Source: Acidobacteriaceae bacterium
Lineage (GTDB): Bacteria > Acidobacteriota > Terriglobia > Terriglobales > Acidobacteriaceae
NCBI GenBank assembly: GCA_003165795.1
Contig: PMWW01000125.1
Location: 19,167 to 51,224 of the forward strand
Direction of reading: 5' to 3'
Length of the DNA: 32,058 nucleotides
Shown here in pieces: positions 7,788-16,467 of this stretch. The first letter of the stretch is position 1. Each line of letters begins with the position of its first letter. The position numbers were made by a program, and so were the translations under genes. A model generated the notes under the pieces. The model worked only from the letters and a program-made list of their open reading frames with translations. It ran no database searches and had not been told where the DNA came from.

Positions 7788-10700
7788 TCATTGCGCTTCG
7801 CGCTCGCGGGCGATCACGACCGGTTGCCTTACGTTGGCGGCGCGCTCCAGTTTGTCCCACGCGAAACCGCCGCCCTCCATGGCGCGCTTGAGCGTCTTGA
7901 GCAAAACCAGTGAGAACAACTGGCGATAAGCGAAGCGTTGCAGCCAGACGTGACCCAGCAGCAGGAAGTCGCGCTTGCCGCCCGGCTGTTGTCGCTCCAG
8001 AGTAAAAGCGATGGTGGAGGCGATGAAGTCGATCACCATGAACAGCGCGAAGTACACCACTAGCTTGTGGAAGTCGGCCGGGTTCGCCGATTCAGGATGG
8101 CGATACTTGTCCACGAAGTAAGTAATCATTCCCACCACGAACATGATATCGATGAATGGCGAGACCAGCGGAAGCAGGATCTGGAAGATCACCATATTGG
8201 GAATGGCAACCCGGCCCAGCGCTCCTTTTTGCTTGACTGCCTCGCGATGTTTCCACACCGCCTGCATGATGCCGAACGACCAGCGAAAGCGTTGCCGCAT
8301 CAATGCATTGGCTGTGCTGGGAGCTTCGGTGTACGCCAGGGCGCGGTCCTCGTAGTTCACCCAGTAGCCGGCCTGCAGCAGTGCCATGGTGAGATCGGCG
8401 TCTTCGGCGACGGTGTCGTGATGATAGCCTCCGGCGGCGCGGACAGCTTCCGTACGCCACGCCCCGATAGCTCCGGGGACGACGCTCACGGCGTTTAGGG
8501 TGTTCAGCGCTCGGCGCTCGAAGTTCTGGCTGGTGATGTACTCCAAAGCCTGCCAGCGTGTCCAAAGATTGACCCGGTTGCCGACCTTGGCGTTGCCGGC
8601 CATGGCCGCAACTTTGGGATTGCTGAAGTGCGGCACCAATTTCGAGATGGCATCGGGCGCGACGAGGGTGTCGGCATCAATGCCGATGAACAACTCCTCG
8701 GTGACCTGCTCGAGTCCGTAGTCCAGGGCATCGGCCTTGCCTGAATTGGCTTTGGTAAGGACGGTGACGCGCCCGGCCGCAATCTCCTTGGCGAAGGCCG
8801 CCCGAGTGACTTCCAGGGTTGCGTCCTTCGACCCGTCATCAATCACGATGACGCGCAAATTCTTGTAATCGGAATCGAGCACGGAGCGCACCGTACGCTC
8901 GATCACTTTCTCCTCGTTGAAAGCCGGCACCAGTACAGCGACCGCCGGGCGATAGTTGGGATCGAAGCTGGCCTTGCGGCGGTGGAAGCGGTCATAGATG
9001 GCGAGCGTCCCGATCAGCACCAGCCGTCCGGTCATCAGCACGTCGCCGACGAAGAAAACGAAGATGATGAAAGACTGCACCAGGCCGAAGAGGGAAAAGT
9101 TCAGACTATCGACCCAGGCTGCCCAGCGCTCATTGGTGGTGATGGCAGGCATCACGTCAGCGCGCGTCTTGCCCATCAGCTCCGAGACCTGAACTACCTG
9201 ATAGCCGCGGTCGTGCAGCCCATCCAGGATCATGCCGAGCGCTTCGACAGTTTGACTGCGATTGCCGCCGCCATCGTGCAGAAGAATGATGTTGCCACAG
9301 CGCAAATTTCTCGCCCCGCAAGGCGGCAGGTTTGCCAGCACATCGGCAGCGATGTCATCTGCCGAGCGCCGCGGATTGTCGCGCCAGTCGTTGGGATCGA
9401 TTTTTTCGCCAACCGTGATGTAACCCAAATCCTGCGCCAGTTCCAGGGGACGAACCTGGTCGGCGGTGTCGGGAGCTTCATCGATGGCGTAAGGCGGCCG
9501 CATGAGCACGGGTTTGACGCCGAACTTGCTTTCAAACAAGCGCTCCGTCAGGTTCAGCTCTACTTCGAAATAGCGCTTCGAGATGTTGCTGATGTCGGGA
9601 TGGGTGAAAGTGTGGTTCCCAATCTCGTGGCCTTCGTTGTAAATGCGGTTGGCGATGCCGGGAAATTTCTCCACCTGGGCGCCGATCAGGAAAAACGTTG
9701 CCTTGGCGTGCTTTGCCTTCAGGACATCCAGAATCTTCGGCGTCCAGGTAGGATCGGGACCGTCGTCGAAGGTGATTGCTACCTTTTTCTCCTGCGTCCC
9801 GCCATACATGTCCACGACGTAAGGCGAGGGCAACGTCTTGAACACCTCGTCGTTCACCAGATTGGTATTGGAATCGATGCTGATGCGGCGCTCGCCGGCG
9901 GAGGGTCGTGACTGAATGCGCAAAATTTCACCCTGACCTTCGATATCCACATCCTGACCTGGCGGCACGATGTCGAGCTTGGCCGGCGCATTGGCCTCGA
10001 AGGGCTTGTCCCACACCGCCCATAACGAACGATCTTCCGAGCCCAGCCGCCACAAGGCGAAGCTATCGATGCCCACAGCGTGCGCCGCCCGCATCTGGTT
10101 GAGCGCAGTCACGCCATCCAAGAACCACACATCGTGGCGAATATTGTTTTCGTCGGAATAGGCGAAGTGCGGATTCATCGCATCGTCGTCGAAGTTGATG
10201 TCGGTCTCGGCATCGGAGGTCTCAAGCCAGGCCTCCTGGGCGGTGACGTTGTGAATGTCTTCCGGCGGCGTGCCTTTCTTCTGACCCTTCTTCATCGCCC
10301 AGTCATACCCATAATTGGCGACGGCGCAGATGATTTTCTCCTTGGGGATCACCTTCAACGCGTCCTGCAGGTTCTTCACGAACCAGTCTTGGCCGGCCAC
10401 TGGTCCAGGATCGCCTCCGGGGTAATGCTGGTCGTAGTTCATCAGGATGAGGCCGTCGGAGATCTTGGCAATGTTCGGATAGTCGAAGGTCCTGTCGTTG
10501 ACCGGAACCGCGATGTAGAGCTTGAGCCCATTGGCGTGCAGGTCGTCATAAAGTTCCTGCACCAGCTGGCGGTAATCATTGCGCGAGGTTTCCGGAAAGG
10601 CCTCGATGTCGAGCGTGATGCCTTTGTATTGATCGCTTGCCAGAAACTTCATGAGCTCATCGCGGAAGCGCTGCCGGGCGGCGGGGTCGGCCATGAACTT

Positions 10701-11282
10701 GGCGGTAAGGTCCGGATTCCACTGATTGACGACGGGATCGAAATTGTTGACCAGCGGAAAAACTTCGGTCTGCGCCTTTTCGCCTTTGAGGAACGACATG
10801 ACTTTGTCGTCGACGCTGCGCGGCTTGCCCTTCTCGTCGATGACGTCGTAGAGGGCATTAAACTCCGTCACCGATTGCAGCCGCCCATCGGCGGTGAGCA
10901 CGTGCATCCACTCCGGAAAGAGCAGGTCGATCTGCGGATAGTACTCCTTCAGCGAAGCGAAGCTGGCCGCGTCCCACTGCACATAGAACGCGCCACGGAT
11001 GCCTTCGTCGGAGTTCAGCACCACCTGCGAAGCAGGTTGTTTGGTCTTGCGGTGGGTGTTCAGGCGGCGAGGCGGCTTGCGCTTCTGATTGTCCTTGAGG
11101 GCGTGGTAGGGCCGCTTGACTTCGGGCAGCGCGACCCCAGGTACCGACGATCCTCGCAACACGGAAACGACAAACAACACGACCAGCAGCGTAACCACGA
11201 TCACGCTGGAATCGATAACGAACCGCAAACGGCGCCACCGCTTGCGGTCAGGATCAAAAAATATCTGCTTCGATTGCGGCAT
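7788..11282 (-). CDS. Tri-domain membrane polysaccharide enzyme: GH18-like + NodB deacetylase + GT2 synthase
   Basis: A 1164-residue fusion. Residues 1-20 are basic and 23-43 form a signal anchor. Residues about 95-430 resemble GH18 chitinase/YaaH-type barrels: GITLDIEAF holds D225 and the acid E227, and GLILMNYDQHY is the later GH18 strand. Residues about 498-705 are a NodB/CE4 deacetylase: TFDDGPD (D506, D507), HTFTHPD (H557, H561) and RPPYA. Residues 730-760 are membrane segments. Residues 778-1010 are a processive GT2 synthase: VLVPAFNEE, DDGS, DAD (869-871), AEDAD (959-963) and QRFRW (997-1001). More membrane helices follow (1028-1058, 1073-1094). The likely product is a beta-linked, partly deacetylated GlcNAc polymer made inward and processed outside. 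Each domain keeps its catalytic residues. pyrD follows within 13 bases. Confidence 0.92.
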   Translation of the reverse strand: MPQSKQIFFDPDRKRWRRLRFVIDSSVIVVTLLVVLFVVSVLRGSSVPGVALPEVKRPYHALKDNQKRKPPRRLNTHRKTKQPASQVVLNSDEGIRGAFYVQWDAASFASLKEYYPQIDLLFPEWMHVLTADGRLQSVTEFNALYDVIDEKGKPRSVDDKVMSFLKGEKAQTEVFPLVNNFDPVVNQWNPDLTAKFMADPAARQRFRDELMKFLASDQYKGITLDIEAFPETSRNDYRQLVQELYDDLHANGLKLYIAVPVNDRTFDYPNIAKISDGLILMNYDQHYPGGDPGPVAGQDWFVKNLQDALKVIPKEKIICAVANYGYDWAMKKGQKKGTPPEDIHNVTAQEAWLETSDAETDINFDDDAMNPHFAYSDENNIRHDVWFLDGVTALNQMRAAHAVGIDSFALWRLGSEDRSLWAVWDKPFEANAPAKLDIVPPGQDVDIEGQGEILRIQSRPSAGERRISIDSNTNLVNDEVFKTLPSPYVVDMYGGTQEKKVAITFDDGPDPTWTPKILDVLKAKHAKATFFLIGAQVEKFPGIANRIYNEGHEIGNHTFTHPDISNISKRYFEVELNLTERLFESKFGVKPVLMRPPYAIDEAPDTADQVRPLELAQDLGYITVGEKIDPNDWRDNPRRSADDIAADVLANLPPCGARNLRCGNIILLHDGGGNRSQTVEALGMILDGLHDRGYQVVQVSELMGKTRADVMPAITTNERWAAWVDSLNFSLFGLVQSFIIFVFFVGDVLMTGRLVLIGTLAIYDRFHRRKASFDPNYRPAVAVLVPAFNEEKVIERTVRSVLDSDYKNLRVIVIDDGSKDATLEVTRAAFAKEIAAGRVTVLTKANSGKADALDYGLEQVTEELFIGIDADTLVAPDAISKLVPHFSNPKVAAMAGNAKVGNRVNLWTRWQALEYITSQNFERRALNTLNAVSVVPGAIGAWRTEAVRAAGGYHHDTVAEDADLTMALLQAGYWVNYEDRALAYTEAPSTANALMRQRFRWSFGIMQAVWKHREAVKQKGALGRVAIPNMVIFQILLPLVSPFIDIMFVVGMITYFVDKYRHPESANPADFHKLVVYFALFMVIDFIASTIAFTLERQQPGGKRDFLLLGHVWLQRFAYRQLFSLVLLKTLKRAMEGGGFAWDKLERAANVRQPVVIAREREAQ

Positions 11283-11552
11283 TATGCAAAGGTCAACTTA
11301 ATCGTAACCGCGGGCAGCAGCCAGAGCAACCGCATTGCCTTTTAGCCATCAAACGGTCAGCTTTGGCGCCGTAGCAGGCAGTAAGTACCCAATTCCAAGA
11401 ACACGAGTTCGACACGAGAGACTCGGCGTCGCTAACAGATTTCACGTTTCCTGTCACCCGGTGCGCCAGATGCGGAAAATGCGCACCTCTTAGGCTGAAT
11501 CTACCGGTCCAACAGCTGATGGCTGATAGCTCTTAGCTGCTATATTCGGCAC
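11283..11552. other. Divergent intergenic region of the synthase and GT39 genes
   Basis: No gene is supported here. It contains a small hairpin (GTGCGC at 11461 and GCGCAC at 11481), a CTGATGGCTGATAGC tandem-like stretch near 11515-11530, and a TATATT at 11541-11546 just before the rightward start. Confidence 0.5.
11541..11546 (+). promoter_or_regulatory. Possible -10 box for a leaderless GT39 transcript
   Basis: TATATT ends six bases before the GTG start at 11553, so a transcript from it would begin at or next to the start codon. No convincing -35 is seen, and no ribosome binding site precedes the GTG. Confidence 0.3.
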
Positions 11553-12998
11553 GTGCGCGAACCGGAAGGCAACTCGCTGAGGAGCAGGCAGCAGCGCTCT
11601 TTCTGGCGTCTGCTCCGAGAGTCTCGGGAGTATTTCCTGTTGATTACGTTAGCCGCATTTGCGCTGCGGCTGATCTTCTATTTTCGCTTCCCGCACGTTA
11701 CCGGGGATTCCCTGGTTTACGGTGACATCGCCAGGAATTGGCTCGACCACGGCATCTTTGGTCTGACCCATAGCGACGGCGTTCACCCCACGCTGATTCG
11801 CCTTCCCGGCTATCCGGCGTTCCTGGCGGTCTGTTTCCGTCTGTTTGGCAGCGAACATTACAATGCCGTTCTGCTGGTACAGATTGTCATCGACGTCGTC
11901 GCCTGCTTCGTCATCGCCGATCTGGCCCGCCGGACCGTGTCCGAACGCGCCGCTCGCTTTGCTTTCCTGCTGGCAGCTCTGTGTCCCTTTACCGCCAATT
12001 ACACGGTGGCTCCGCTGGCCGAGACGCTCAGCATCTTCTTCGTTGCGGTGGCGCTGGACGCGGCCGTGGCCGGATTCCTGGCGACGGACGCCGAGCGTCA
12101 GTCATGGCCTGCCTGGACGTGGTGCGGCATAGCAGTTTCGGCTGGGATCCTACTGCGGCCCGACGGCGGCATTCTGCTGGTCGCGCTGGGGGTGTTTCTG
12201 CTTTGGAGGATGTGGCAGCAGCCGAAGGAACGACAGCGCCTGTTCTGGGGAGGACTGCTGGTGCTGGCAATCTCGATTGCGCCGCTGGTGCCGTGGGCCA
12301 TCCGCAACTGGCATGACTTTCATCGCTTCCAGCCGCTGGTGCCAAAGTCGGCCAGCGATCCCGATGAGTTTGTCCCCGACGGCTTCGATAAGTGGGTGCG
12401 CACCTGGGCCGCCGACTACGTTTCCACCGAGGAAGTTTACTGGCAGGTTCCGGATGACCAAGTCGATCTGACCCTGCTGCCCTCGCGGGCCTTCGACAAC
12501 TCTGAGGAGCGAGAGAAAACCCAAGCCATCTTCGCCGACTACGCCAAGATACTCGTTGTCAATCCGGCGTTGAATGCTCGCTTCATGGACTTGGCGAAGG
12601 AGCGCATCCGGCGGAATCCGTTTCGTTATTACATTTGGCTGCCGTCGCTGCGCGTCGCCGACATGTGGCTGCGCCCGCGGACCGAGATGTTGCCACTCAA
12701 CTCGCGCTGGTGGGAATACGGTGACGACACGAAAGCGTGCGTGCTGGCTACACTCTGGGGCGTGTTAAATCTGCTCTTCATCGGGGCGGCGGTGATGGGA
12801 GTTGTCCGCGGTCCTCGGCCACGCTACCTCGCCATGATGCTGGTGTTTGTGCTGCTGCGCTCGGCTTTCCTCGGCACGCTCTCTAATCCCGAGCCGCGTT
12901 ACACGCTGGAGTGTTATCCGGTGGTGCTGTTGTTGGGCGGCGCGTGGATCTCGGGTTGGAAGAAGGAAACGCGAAATGATTCCGTTATACAGAAGTGA
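11553..12998 (+). CDS. Membrane glycosyltransferase of the GT39/ArnT-like (PMT) superfamily
   Basis: A 481-residue polytopic membrane protein. The first helix (residues 28-45) is followed by HVTGDSLVYGDIARNWLDHG, whose early acidic residues (D52, D58) match the first periplasmic loop of PMT-type enzymes that use polyprenyl-phosphate sugars. RLPGYPAFLAV is another family feature. About ten hydrophobic segments follow, and a central soluble loop (about 265-370) includes PLVPKSASDPDEFVPDGFDK. The start is a GTG at 11553 with no clear ribosome binding site. The end overlaps the next membrane gene by 23 bases, indicating an operon with 12976-13578 and 13591-13809. The acceptor (lipid or protein) is unknown. 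Confidence 0.82.
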   Translation: MREPEGNSLRSRQQRSFWRLLRESREYFLLITLAAFALRLIFYFRFPHVTGDSLVYGDIARNWLDHGIFGLTHSDGVHPTLIRLPGYPAFLAVCFRLFGSEHYNAVLLVQIVIDVVACFVIADLARRTVSERAARFAFLLAALCPFTANYTVAPLAETLSIFFVAVALDAAVAGFLATDAERQSWPAWTWCGIAVSAGILLRPDGGILLVALGVFLLWRMWQQPKERQRLFWGGLLVLAISIAPLVPWAIRNWHDFHRFQPLVPKSASDPDEFVPDGFDKWVRTWAADYVSTEEVYWQVPDDQVDLTLLPSRAFDNSEEREKTQAIFADYAKILVVNPALNARFMDLAKERIRRNPFRYYIWLPSLRVADMWLRPRTEMLPLNSRWWEYGDDTKACVLATLWGVLNLLFIGAAVMGVVRGPRPRYLAMMLVFVLLRSAFLGTLSNPEPRYTLECYPVVLLLGGAWISGWKKETRNDSVIQK

Positions 12999-13578
12999 CG
13001 AAGAGCACCCGCCTGCACAGGTTTCGCTGGGTTATCAAGCCCTGCGATTTGTCCTGCACCTGGGCGCTGTATACCTCATTGTTTGGTTCATCACGCCTTG
13101 GGTCGCGGGCCGATGGTACGACTGGGTATTGCCGCTATTGCAATCGCCTGAACATGCCGGTCGATTGCAATTCCTGTTTTCGCATGTGTTCGCGCTCACG
13201 TTTCTTCCCGGTCTCGTGACTGGATTTATCAATGCAAAATACCGGCACAGGGTGGCGTTATTTGTGTGGACTGTTCCGTCGCTAGTACTGCTTTACCGGC
13301 TCTTTACATTCCCGGCCACGGCACTTCAGGAATACTGGCCGACTGTATTCCACTACTACTTTGCCGGAGACTTTCTGCTGCCAGACTTTCAGAGCTACCG
13401 CGAACTTTTTACTCGTGTCGCAGCCAGTCCGGACTTTATGCGTGGTATGGCGCAGCTCCGCATAACCGGAGCGTTCTATGCGGGCATCGGATACAGCCTG
13501 GCCGCACTGGCGTCAATGTATCTTCGCAGCCCTCAGCCCGCGCAGGATTTGTCAGATGCATCCGACGAACTGTTGTAG
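12976..13578 (+). CDS. Hypothetical integral membrane protein (200 aa)
   Basis: I do not recognise a named family. The ATG at 12976 lies inside the end of the upstream glycosyltransferase gene, with AAGGA nine bases before it. An earlier in-frame start exists but would overlap more. The product starts with a soluble segment, then has hydrophobic stretches near residues 23-43 (LRFVLHLGAVYLIVWFITPW), 65-83, 90-108 and 165-188. Helices are separated by short polar loops and the tail is acidic (DLSDASDELL). It is part of a three-gene rightward membrane set and is followed 12 bases later by a small coiled-coil protein. Confidence 0.7.
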   Translation: MIPLYRSDEEHPPAQVSLGYQALRFVLHLGAVYLIVWFITPWVAGRWYDWVLPLLQSPEHAGRLQFLFSHVFALTFLPGLVTGFINAKYRHRVALFVWTVPSLVLLYRLFTFPATALQEYWPTVFHYYFAGDFLLPDFQSYRELFTRVAASPDFMRGMAQLRITGAFYAGIGYSLAALASMYLRSPQPAQDLSDASDELL

Positions 13579-13590
13579 AATACAGAAGTC

Positions 13591-13809
13591 ATGCAGGTGG
13601 CGATTCAGCTTTCGAACTGGCAGCTGGCGGTGCTCGTGGTTATGCCAGCGCTCGTCTCCATTGCCGGTTTTCTTAACAATAATAGCCGGATCGGCGATTT
13701 GAAAGCAGATGTGTTGCACCTGAATGGCCGCCTCGACCACCTCATCGGCGCAGTTAATGAGCTCGACAAGCGCACTGCGGTTATCGAAGATCGCCTCAAG
13801 ATCGACTGA
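13591..13809 (+). CDS. Small membrane-anchored coiled-coil protein (72 aa)
   Basis: The product has one hydrophobic segment (about residues 10-28, WQLAVLVVMPALVSIAGFL) and then a heptad-like amphipathic helix (about 34-70, DLKADVLHLNGRLDHLIGAV onward) predicted to form a coiled coil. It starts 12 bases after the preceding membrane gene with a weak AGAAG ribosome-binding sequence. It may be a small partner or scaffold of the upstream membrane proteins, but this is inference. Codon use matches the neighbours. Confidence 0.55.
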   Translation: MQVAIQLSNWQLAVLVVMPALVSIAGFLNNNSRIGDLKADVLHLNGRLDHLIGAVNELDKRTAVIEDRLKID

Positions 13810-13876
13810 GGCTCTACAGGGGTCTCCTACTTCCCAGAAGATGTAGCCCGCGAACTCCGACTACCTTATCGTTCTG

Positions 13877-14722
13877 CTAGCTCGTAATCAGGATGTTGTC
13901 GATCAGCCGCGTCGCCCCAAAATACGCCGCCACGGCCACCAGCGCGCCGGGCGCAACATCTACAACCGGATCAAGCGTCTCGGGATCGACGATGGCGAAG
14001 TAATCCAGCCGCGCGCCAGGTTCTTCTGCAATCACTTGTTGGCCGATTTCACTTAGCTTCGCGGCATCGCTCTCACCCTGGTCCGCGGATATCTGTAGTC
14101 GCATCAGCGCACGATGCAGTACTAGCGCCTGCTGTCGCTGCTCGGGCGTGAGGTAGACGTTGCGCGAACTCATCGCCAAGCCATCTCTCTCGCGCACAAT
14201 GGGGCAGACTACGATCTCGACATCCATGTCGAGGTCACTCCCTAGCTTGCGCAGTACAGTTACCTGCACGGCGTCTTTCTGGCCGAAGAAGGCGCAGTCG
14301 GGACGCACAATTTCAAACAGCTTGGTGACCACGGTGGCGACACCCTGAAAATGGCCTGGCCGCGACGCCCCGTCGAGCTTTCCGCTCAATCCTTCTACCT
14401 GCACGTAAGTCTTCGCACCGGCAGGATACATTTCGTCCACCGTGGGAACGAAGAGCAGATCAACTCCGACATCCTCCAGCAATCCAGCATCGCGCTCCAA
14501 CGTGCGCGGATATTTGCTGAGATCTTCCGCTGGGCCGAACTGCAGTGGGTTGACGAAGATGGAAACAGCGGTCGCATGGCAGCGCGACTTCGACGCGCGC
14601 ACCAACGACAGATGCCCTTCATGCAGCGCGCCCATCGTAGGTACGAAGCCCAGCGTCTTTCCGCGGCGCGTCAGTTGGCGGCAGATGGCTTTCATTTCGG
14701 CGATGGTCTGGATGCGTTTCAC
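13877..14722 (-). CDS. panC: Pantothenate synthetase
   Basis: PanC joins pantoate and beta-alanine using ATP, through a pantoyl-adenylate, to make vitamin B5. With the start used here the protein has 281 residues. The nucleotide-binding HIGH-type motif is PTMGALHEGH (H34, H37). Further family features are FVNPLQFGP, the FFGQKDAVQ segment, and the KMSKS-like loop AMSSRNVYL (about 184-192). I chose the GTG at 14722-14720 because it overlaps the stop of the upstream gene as GTGA and because MKRIQTIAEMK aligns with known PanC N termini. A TTG three codons earlier is possible. It is the last gene of the panB-X-panC set. Confidence 0.95.
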   Translation of the reverse strand: MKRIQTIAEMKAICRQLTRRGKTLGFVPTMGALHEGHLSLVRASKSRCHATAVSIFVNPLQFGPAEDLSKYPRTLERDAGLLEDVGVDLLFVPTVDEMYPAGAKTYVQVEGLSGKLDGASRPGHFQGVATVVTKLFEIVRPDCAFFGQKDAVQVTVLRKLGSDLDMDVEIVVCPIVRERDGLAMSSRNVYLTPEQRQQALVLHRALMRLQISADQGESDAAKLSEIGQQVIAEEPGARLDYFAIVDPETLDPVVDVAPGALVAVAAYFGATRLIDNILITS

Positions 14723-15402
14723 GGGCGCCAATGCGGCGGCGAATTCGCTGGAGGCGTCTTAGCCTGTGGGACAGGCTGTACCGGCAATTCTTCATCCGGC
14801 GCCACTGCCGGAGGCTCGGGCTCCGGCAACGTCCAGCTCCCCAGCACGCCGCTCAACACTGGCTCCCGCCGCGCTAGATTCTCGGGAGCGCACTTCAGCG
14901 CCACCGAATAGATTTCATTCTCCGGACCTTCGATGAAAACCAACTCTTCGACCCAGTCGCGTCCGGTTGATTTTTCTCGGTACTCAACTTTCAGCATCTG
15001 CGCCGGCTGGTGGTCCACGGTCCGCTGCTGCCGTTGCAGAGTTTCGAAACTTTGTCCGCTCTCGCGCAGACCGCTCGTGGCCTGCTGGATGATGCCGTTC
15101 AAGCCCAGGCCCTCTTCGTCGCCCTCGGGAGCAGGCGCAACCATCGCCACCGTGATCTCGTCCCACAGCGTCCGGTCCTGTTTCTGAGCAGGCGCAATCA
15201 CCACGCCGTGGCCGGCGAGAGCTTCGGTCAGCATTTCCCAGGAGCTCGGATAGCGGAAGCAGAATCCGCCATCGGATTGGCAATATTGTTTCCACGGAAT
15301 CGGCTTGTGGACCGGCGGTGGTGCGGCGGTTTGGCAGAGCGCGGTCGAGCCCAGGCAGAGCACGGCAGCCATCAAAATCAAACGGCAGAACGAGAACCGC
15401 AT
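14719..15402 (-). CDS. Secreted hypothetical protein between panB and panC
   Basis: A 227-residue protein with a signal peptide (residues 1-23, LILMAAVLCLGSTALC), so it acts outside the cytoplasm. The mature part starts with a proline-rich linker, then WKQYCQSDGGFCFRYPSSWE, a PsbP-like or DUF1795-like opening with a probable disulfide. A strand-rich domain follows up to about residue 195, then a Pro/Glu/Ala-rich tail (PEPEPPAVAPDEELPVQPVP). It starts five bases after panB and its TGA overlaps the panC start, so it is translationally coupled inside the pantothenate operon. No link to pantothenate chemistry is visible. Fold assignment is tentative. Confidence 0.75.
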   Translation of the reverse strand: MRFSFCRLILMAAVLCLGSTALCQTAAPPPVHKPIPWKQYCQSDGGFCFRYPSSWEMLTEALAGHGVVIAPAQKQDRTLWDEITVAMVAPAPEGDEEGLGLNGIIQQATSGLRESGQSFETLQRQQRTVDHQPAQMLKVEYREKSTGRDWVEELVFIEGPENEIYSVALKCAPENLARREPVLSGVLGSWTLPEPEPPAVAPDEELPVQPVPQAKTPPANSPPHWRP

Positions 15403-15407
15403 GACTT

Positions 15408-16295
15408 CTACAGTCGCACAGTCCGCTTGCGTTCGGCAATTTCCTCCAGGCTGGCCAGCGTCTCCTTGGGCAGATGGTACGACTCGGCGTCGGACGGGTA
15501 GCTGCCCGACTTCACATCGCCTTTGAACGCGGCCAAAGCGTTGCTAATCACAGTTCCGACGTCGGCATAGCGGCGCACGAACTTCGCCGGAGGCGCAAAC
15601 GTCAGCCCCAATAGATCGTGGAAAACCAGCACCTGACCATCGCACTCCGGGCCGGCTCCAATGCCGATGGTGGGGACCTCCAACTCATGCGTAATCATGG
15701 CCGCCACCTCGCGCGGAATGCCTTCCAGAACCACGCAACAGGCGCCAGCCCGCTCCAGGGCAAGGGCATCGTGCATCAGTTGCTCGACTGCCAGCAGCGT
15801 CTTGCCTTGCACCTTGTAGCCGCCCATGGCATGCACGGATTGCGGGGTCAGTCCAATGTGCCCGACCACGGGAATTTCAGCCTCCACCATGCGCTCGACC
15901 AACCCGGCCCGCTTTTCCCCGCCTTCAATTTTGACTGCTTCCGCGCCCGCTTCCTTGATGAAGCGCGAGGCGTTACGCAGCGATTCCCGTAGGCTGAGGT
16001 GGTACGAAGCGAACGGCATGTCTGCCACCAGGAAGGCCCGCTTCACGCCGCGCCTAACCGCCCGAGTGTGGTGCAGCATCTCCTGCATGGTGACGGGCAA
16101 AGTGTTTTCATAGCCCAGCATTACCATGGCCAGCGAGTCGCCCACCAGAATGATGTCGATGCCGGCGTCGTCGACCAGGCGCGCGCTGGCGTAGTCATAC
16201 GCAGTGAGGCAGGTGATGATTTCCTGACGTTGTTTCTTTTCGAGAAGAGTGGAAGCAGTGATCTTGGCGCGGAAGTCGCCGGTGGTGATGCTCAC
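15408..16295 (-). CDS. panB: 3-methyl-2-oxobutanoate hydroxymethyltransferase
   Basis: PanB transfers a hydroxymethyl group from methylene-tetrahydrofolate to alpha-ketoisovalerate, the first committed step to pantoate. The 295-residue protein has the TIM-barrel signatures ITCLTAYDYASARLVDDAGI, ILVGDSLAMVMLG (metal ligand D53), FLVADMPFASY, AVKIEGG, GHIGLTPQ and VLEGIP with the catalytic glutamate E191. GIGAGPECDGQVLVFHDLLG closes the site. I chose the GTG at 16295-16293 because GGAGG lies five bases upstream. The frame is open further upstream, but that part is not PanB-like. It leads the panB-X-panC operon. Confidence 0.95.
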   Translation of the reverse strand: MSITTGDFRAKITASTLLEKKQRQEIITCLTAYDYASARLVDDAGIDIILVGDSLAMVMLGYENTLPVTMQEMLHHTRAVRRGVKRAFLVADMPFASYHLSLRESLRNASRFIKEAGAEAVKIEGGEKRAGLVERMVEAEIPVVGHIGLTPQSVHAMGGYKVQGKTLLAVEQLMHDALALERAGACCVVLEGIPREVAAMITHELEVPTIGIGAGPECDGQVLVFHDLLGLTFAPPAKFVRRYADVGTVISNALAAFKGDVKSGSYPSDAESYHLPKETLASLEEIAERKRTVRL

Positions 16296-16467
16296 GATGT
16301 CCTCCAGTACAGTTCCGCAGATGCGGATACCGCCTGTTATTGGCCTAGTCACACGGGTGTGTGAGGGAGACGGCTGGATTCTACACCCTGCGGGAAGCCG
16401 GTCAATGCCTATTTCGATGTACACCGCTGCCGGGACGATGCGAAATCATGGCGGCTCGTCAGAATTA

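Noticed and set aside
10080-11345. A 421-residue open frame on the plus strand
   Set aside because: It is antisense to the tri-domain synthase gene, has no recognisable domain and a composition typical of a high-GC shadow frame.
16296-16424. N-terminal extension of panB up to an ATG at 16424
   Set aside because: The extra 43 residues are not PanB-like, and a GTG with GGAGG at ideal distance starts the conserved domain.
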